The notes under the pieces were generated by a model, which saw only the letters and a list, made by a program, of their open reading frames with translations, did not search any database and was not told the DNA's origin. A program made the position numbers and the translations under genes. A DNA stretch of 64,000 bases from an uncultured Eggerthellaceae bacterium (GTDB lineage: Bacteria > Actinomycetota > Coriobacteriia > Coriobacteriales > Eggerthellaceae), in the NCBI GenBank assembly GCA_944321455.1, contig CALULI010000007.1, positions 1 to 64,000 on the forward strand, read 5' to 3'. Below are positions 63,167 through 64,000 of this stretch, one piece after another (positions within the stretch are counted from its first letter, which is position 1; every line of letters begins with the position of its first letter).

Positions 63167-63400
63167 GTTTGATTACCAGTCAGTTTGTCACTGCTCCAAA
63201 ACGAGGTAGGATGCAATATCAAGAGGGTTAACGTTTGATTACCAGTCAGTTTGTCACTGCTCCAAAACCGGTATTTCTTAACATCAAGCTCGAAGGTAGT
63301 TTGATTACCAGTCAGTTTGTCACTGCTCCAAAACTCGGTATCCGTCCATTACGTTAGTACGAACGTTTGATTACCAGTCAGTTTGTCACTGCTCCAAAAC
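63167..63400 (+). CRISPR. CRISPR array of four repeats and three spacers (group 3)
   Basis: Perfect 36-base repeats at 63167-63202, 63233-63268, 63299-63334 and 63365-63400 with three 30-base spacers (63203-63232, 63269-63298, 63335-63364). All repeats are identical to those at 60.2 and 60.8 kb. Repeat form and spacer length fit type II. No cas genes, tracrRNA or leader are in the window. Left and right edges run into phage terminase and capsid genes. Confidence 0.97.
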
Positions 63401-63478
63401 GGTGAACTGAGAAACAAAGTCAATCTCAGATACCTTGGCGAAGTCTTCAGCCTTCTGAAGTCCAGTTTCTGCAGCCAT
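63401..63478 (-). CDS. phage major capsid protein, N-terminal fragment cut by CRISPR repeat
   Basis: 26 codons from ATG 63478 (MAAETGLQKAEDFAKVS, then EIDFVSQFT), behind AAAGGAG. The short N-terminal sequence with xxIDFVxQF is typical of major capsid proteins of Gram-positive siphophages, and the scaffold gene directly upstream supports it. The frame is lost at the repeat boundary 63400. The bases 63401-63430 probably equal a spacer. Confidence 0.6.
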
Positions 63479-63492
63479 GTATAGGCTCCTTT

Positions 63493-64000
63493 CTATTCAA
63501 ACAAATCTTGGTTTTCGGCAATCAGGCGACGTCGCTCTTGCGGGTCTTTGATTGCGACAATTTCTGCTTTGGTGATCTTCTTGCCAGTTCCACCAGGCGT
63601 ACTTGCGCTTGATAACGTCTGCGTGTTCGTGGCGTCTTTTTGGAACAAATAGGGATAGGATTCAGCAAGTTTGGCGGTGTCCAGGCCAGAAATGTGGCCA
63701 TCTTTAGCCACCTCAATTTCGTCCATATCCAAATGCGCGATAACAGCGACCGTATCGCTGCATCCTGCGGCTAAAAGAGCGTTGGTTACAGTCAGCATCT
63801 TTTCGCGTGCTGCCCAGTCGCTTGCAGCCTTGTCAGATGCCGCTTTTGCCTTTTCTTGTGCTTCTTTTACTGCTGCATTTACATCGTCTTGGCTTAGCGC
63901 CTTTTCAAGATCAGCATTAAGCGAGGCTTCACGATCCTTAGAGGTTTTTAACTGCTCTTCGAGATCTTTGATGCGCGCTTCAAGAGATTCACGCTTTTGT
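63493..64000 (-). CDS. phage capsid scaffolding protein (partial)
   Basis: The frame is open from the window edge to the stop at 63493 (169 codons visible). The N-terminal visible part is a long coiled-coil (RESLEARIKDLEEQLKTSK), the centre contains NALLAAGCSDTVAVIAHL, and the C-terminus is polar with AEIVAIKDPQERRRLIAEN. This is the form of phage scaffold or minor structural GP20/DUF4355-like proteins, located just before the major capsid gene. The start is outside the window. Confidence 0.75.
   Translation of the reverse strand, partial: QKRESLEARIKDLEEQLKTSKDREASLNADLEKALSQDDVNAAVKEAQEKAKAASDKAASDWAAREKMLTVTNALLAAGCSDTVAVIAHLDMDEIEVAKDGHISGLDTAKLAESYPYLFQKDATNTQTLSSASTPGGTGKKITKAEIVAIKDPQERRRLIAENQDLFE

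Noticed and set aside
60197-63400. the 36-base repeats as att sites or MITEs
   Set aside because: Regular 30-base spacing in the 63.2-63.4 kb group and the GTTT...AAAC ends are diagnostic for CRISPR.

Overview
The window reads as a chromosomal segment of a Gram-positive, anaerobic-type bacterium, most likely an actinobacterium of the class Coriobacteriia (perhaps Eggerthellaceae). The reasons are gene content and style: a large flavin/iron-sulfur enoate-reductase-like enzyme, a fused MurT-GatD, an LCP protein with a LytR_C tail, an MMPL exporter paired with a heptad-repeat secreted protein, and clear Shine-Dalgarno sites. This placement is inference; there is no rRNA or other marker in the window. 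No tRNA or rRNA gene was found.

Layout. 0-5.2 kb is an AT-rich defence-type island: a frameshifted Walker/zinc-hook ATPase, then (minus strand) a retron with a recognisable msr-msd RNA gene, a nucleoside-deoxyribosyltransferase-like effector and a reverse transcriptase carrying the retron NAxxH and VTG-type motifs. 5.5-11.1 kb holds two broken membrane-protein genes around a sulfur/redox group (rhodanese, CoA-disulfide-reductase-like flavoprotein, ferredoxin). 11.3-20 kb mixes cell-surface glycan genes (UDP-galactopyranose mutase, GT2 glycosyltransferase, a polytopic DUF6020-like protein with an internal G9 tract) with amino-acid genes. 15.6-22.8 kb carries aspartate-family biosynthesis: metY, metA (with the Glu expected of an acetyltransferase), hom and lysA. 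23-35 kb contains an MMPL exporter unit, rlmH, an LCP protein, the MurT-GatD fusion and glutamine-dependent NAD synthetase. 33.7-49.4 kb is catabolic and detoxification: aldehyde dehydrogenase, acyl-CoA ligase, metallo-hydrolase, Nudix, a metal P-type ATPase with its CsoR-type regulator and operator, the enoate-reductase-like enzyme with a divergent TetR regulator, acyl-CoA dehydrogenase, an iron-sulfur flavoprotein and an MFS-CBS fusion. 49.5-60 kb holds several regulator/efflux units (TetR, GntR-ABC, MerR-SMR), a potassium channel and a PurF paralogue without the N-terminal cysteine.

60.2-64 kb is the strangest part. Seven identical 36-nt CRISPR repeats (type II-like, about 30-nt spacers) occur in three groups, and every outer edge of a group passes directly into unrelated sequence, mostly phage genes in either orientation (yjcQ-like, terminase small subunit, major capsid, scaffold) plus a Panacea (DUF4065) antitoxin with a membrane-protein partner. 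The simplest reading is that spacers match a (pro)phage and an assembler crossed between array and phage at the shared spacer sequence; a real rearrangement is less likely but testable. No cas gene, leader or tracrRNA is visible.

Four genes in the first 11 kb are broken by small indels while nearly everything from 11 to 60 kb is intact. This is either real decay or phase variation of accessory genes, or local sequence error.
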